Assembly: GCF_902502825.2 (NCBI RefSeq) | Contig: NZ_LR723670.1 | Coordinates: forward strand, 2,108,001-2,172,000 | Source: Pseudorhizobium flavum | GTDB lineage: Bacteria; Pseudomonadota; Alphaproteobacteria; Rhizobiales; Rhizobiaceae | Reading direction: 5' to 3' | DNA length: 64,000 bases | In this document: in pieces, positions 62,854 through 64,000 of the stretch | Numbering within the stretch: position 1 is the stretch's first letter | Layout: every line of letters begins with the position of its first letter | Notes under the pieces: model-generated | The model's database searches: none | What the model was told of the DNA's origin: nothing | Seen by the model: only the letters and a program-made list of their open reading frames with translations | Made by a program: the position numbers and the translations under genes

Positions 62854-64000
62854 CTATTGCTCGACGCCGGGCAGGCTCTGGAACACGGGCGGCTCTAGGG
62901 GTGCGCCGCCGGGAGCGATCAGTTCCTGGACGGGAGGTACGGTCAGAGCCGGTGGCGCCTCCTCCGCCCTTCGCGCCGCCGCCTCCGCCTCCCTGGCCTC
63001 CGCTTCGGCTCGCTCCCGCTCCGCCCTTGCGGCCGCCTCCGCGCGTTGCCGTTCCTCTTCCTCGCGTCGCGCCCGCTCTTCCGCCTCGGCCCTTTCCCGC
63101 GCTGCCTGGCGCTCCGCCTCCAGGAAGCGATAAAGTGCCACCTCGCGCCGGAGCCGCTGTTTCTCAAGCACGCTCGCCTGCAGCATCTCCACGCGACGAC
63201 GCTCGCGCTCGAATGCCCGTAGCGACAGGAAGTTCGTCAGCGGCGCCACGTCGAATTCGACCGACGGATCCTCAAGGTCGCCCGAATAGAGCCAGCGGAC
63301 CATTGGCTCCCCTCCGGCCAATCCCTCGTCGCCCGGCTCATAGGCGGTCGCAAGCTCGCCACGCAGGGCCTGCTCGAGGAGATCAACCCTCACCTCGCCG
63401 CTGACCCTGCTGTTGCCGGCGTCGGCCGTGACGTTCTGCGCCCTCGCCTCCCCATCCGTGATGGTGAAGGGGATCACTACTTCGCGGAAGGTCGCTTGAC
63501 CTCGACGCACGAACTGCTCCGCCAGCGGACGTATCCTGTCCTCCGTCACCTCCCCCTCCAGTTTGTCGACCTCTTCAAGGAGTGGCGGCAGCGCTTCAGG
63601 ATCAAGGCGATTGATGGTGAGCGGTGCGATGGTGACCTCCCCGGAACCGTTGAGCGCGTCCAACAAGTCAGCGGGCGTTTTTCCGGTGGACTCGGCTGCC
63701 ACCAACGCACTGAGCCGGCCGGTTGCAATCGGGCCGTCCTGGCCGTCCCAGACGAGTGCTGCAAGGTCGGCATCCTCCACCGTGAACTTTGTCTGGAAGA
63801 TCCCCGTGCCTTCACCATTGTTGATCGCAAGACGCCCGCCGATCTTACCCCCCTGCCACCTGCCCGCAGCGTCCTCGATCGCGATCCCGCCATTGCGGTG
63901 TTCAATCGTGGCCGAGAAGTCGCGGATATCGCCCATCATCCCTGGACGGAACATCGCGGCGCGGACCTTCAGGCGGGCTTCGCTCGTCCCGAAGATCGGC
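62854..64000 (-). CDS. AsmA-like protein, C-terminal part (5'-truncated by window edge)
   Basis: The frame is open to the right edge, giving the last 382 residues of an AsmA-family envelope protein, probably a bridge-like lipid transporter or outer-membrane assembly factor. The AsmA C-terminal motifs are seen as LLDALNGSGEVTIAPLTINRLDPEAL and DGEARAQNVTADAGNSRVSGEVRVDL. The C-terminal 110 residues hold a long, highly charged helix of Glu, Arg and Ala heptads from about RAFERERRR to AAARRAEEAPP, then a Pro-rich end. ATG 63954 is internal, not the start. Confidence 0.85.
   Translation of the reverse strand, partial: PIFGTSEARLKVRAAMFRPGMMGDIRDFSATIEHRNGGIAIEDAAGRWQGGKIGGRLAINNGEGTGIFQTKFTVEDADLAALVWDGQDGPIATGRLSALVAAESTGKTPADLLDALNGSGEVTIAPLTINRLDPEALPPLLEEVDKLEGEVTEDRIRPLAEQFVRRGQATFREVVIPFTITDGEARAQNVTADAGNSRVSGEVRVDLLEQALRGELATAYEPGDEGLAGGEPMVRWLYSGDLEDPSVEFDVAPLTNFLSLRAFERERRRVEMLQASVLEKQRLRREVALYRFLEAERQAARERAEAEERARREEEERQRAEAAARAERERAEAEAREAEAAARRAEEAPPALTVPPVQELIAPGGAPLEPPVFQSLPGVEQ

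Overview
The window reads as chromosomal DNA of an alphaproteobacterium of the order Rhizobiales, most likely family Rhizobiaceae. The basis is the combination of a high-GC sequence, the general amino acid transporter aapJQMP beside metC and cysE, the thyA-folA-hflK-hflC-degP and serB/miaA/ilvIH blocks, a circularly permuted two-piece tmRNA with the tag ANDNYAEARLAA, and an alpha-type SspB. I see no insertion sequence, prophage or CRISPR array.

Layout. 1-4.2 kb: 3'-truncated cysE, an alpha/beta hydrolase, a zinc-finger protein with a flavin monooxygenase, and metC. 4.3-8.8 kb: the aapJQMP operon, closed by a perfect intrinsic terminator at 8803-8833. 8.9-29.5 kb: a phenylacetate (paa) catabolic island in three transcription units. 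A leftward unit runs from paaN through a Liv-type ABC transporter to a fused enoyl-CoA hydratase/3-hydroxyacyl-CoA dehydrogenase with a short C terminus. A rightward unit is paaG-paaI-paaK-tetR. A second leftward unit is pcaF-paaABCDE-(extra PF05138 protein)-paaZ, followed upstream by paaX. A shared palindrome, TTGACCGAYCGGTCGG, lies in the paaN/paaG divergent promoter and just after the -10 box of pcaF, so the TetR protein probably controls all three units. Together the genes give CoA ligation, ring epoxidation, isomerisation, ring opening, aldehyde oxidation, beta-oxidation, thiolysis, a proofreading thioesterase and probable uptake.

29.8-38.9 kb: an orphan Tad/TadG-like protein, tRNA-Lys(CTT), a PhzF-family protein, an EEP-fold phosphoesterase with a ferric-type ABC transporter, and an aminotransferase. 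39-44.1 kb: ilvC with a TetR regulator, a DUF4087 secreted protein, a divergent Lrp/racemase pair, pdxJ and a DUF4405 membrane protein. 44.2-47.6 kb: a RecD-like helicase and a cobalt-type nitrile hydratase operon (alpha, beta, accessory) behind a LysE exporter. 47.8-51.2 kb: an aldo/keto reductase, then ilvI-ilvH preceded by a leader peptide rich in Ile, Leu and Val codons and an intrinsic terminator, i.e. a transcription attenuator whose leader ORF appears to be leaderless.

51.4-61.2 kb: a HerA-like ATPase, miaA and serB with abutting start codons (CATATG), a GNAT acetyltransferase, degP, hflC-hflK, folA and thyA. 61.4-64 kb: ssrA (tmRNA) directly followed by sspB, the adaptor that delivers ssrA-tagged proteins to ClpXP, then DUF4169, a ribbon-helix-helix protein and a 5'-truncated AsmA-like gene. 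The genome is compact: six convergent pairs end within 3 nt of each other or overlap.
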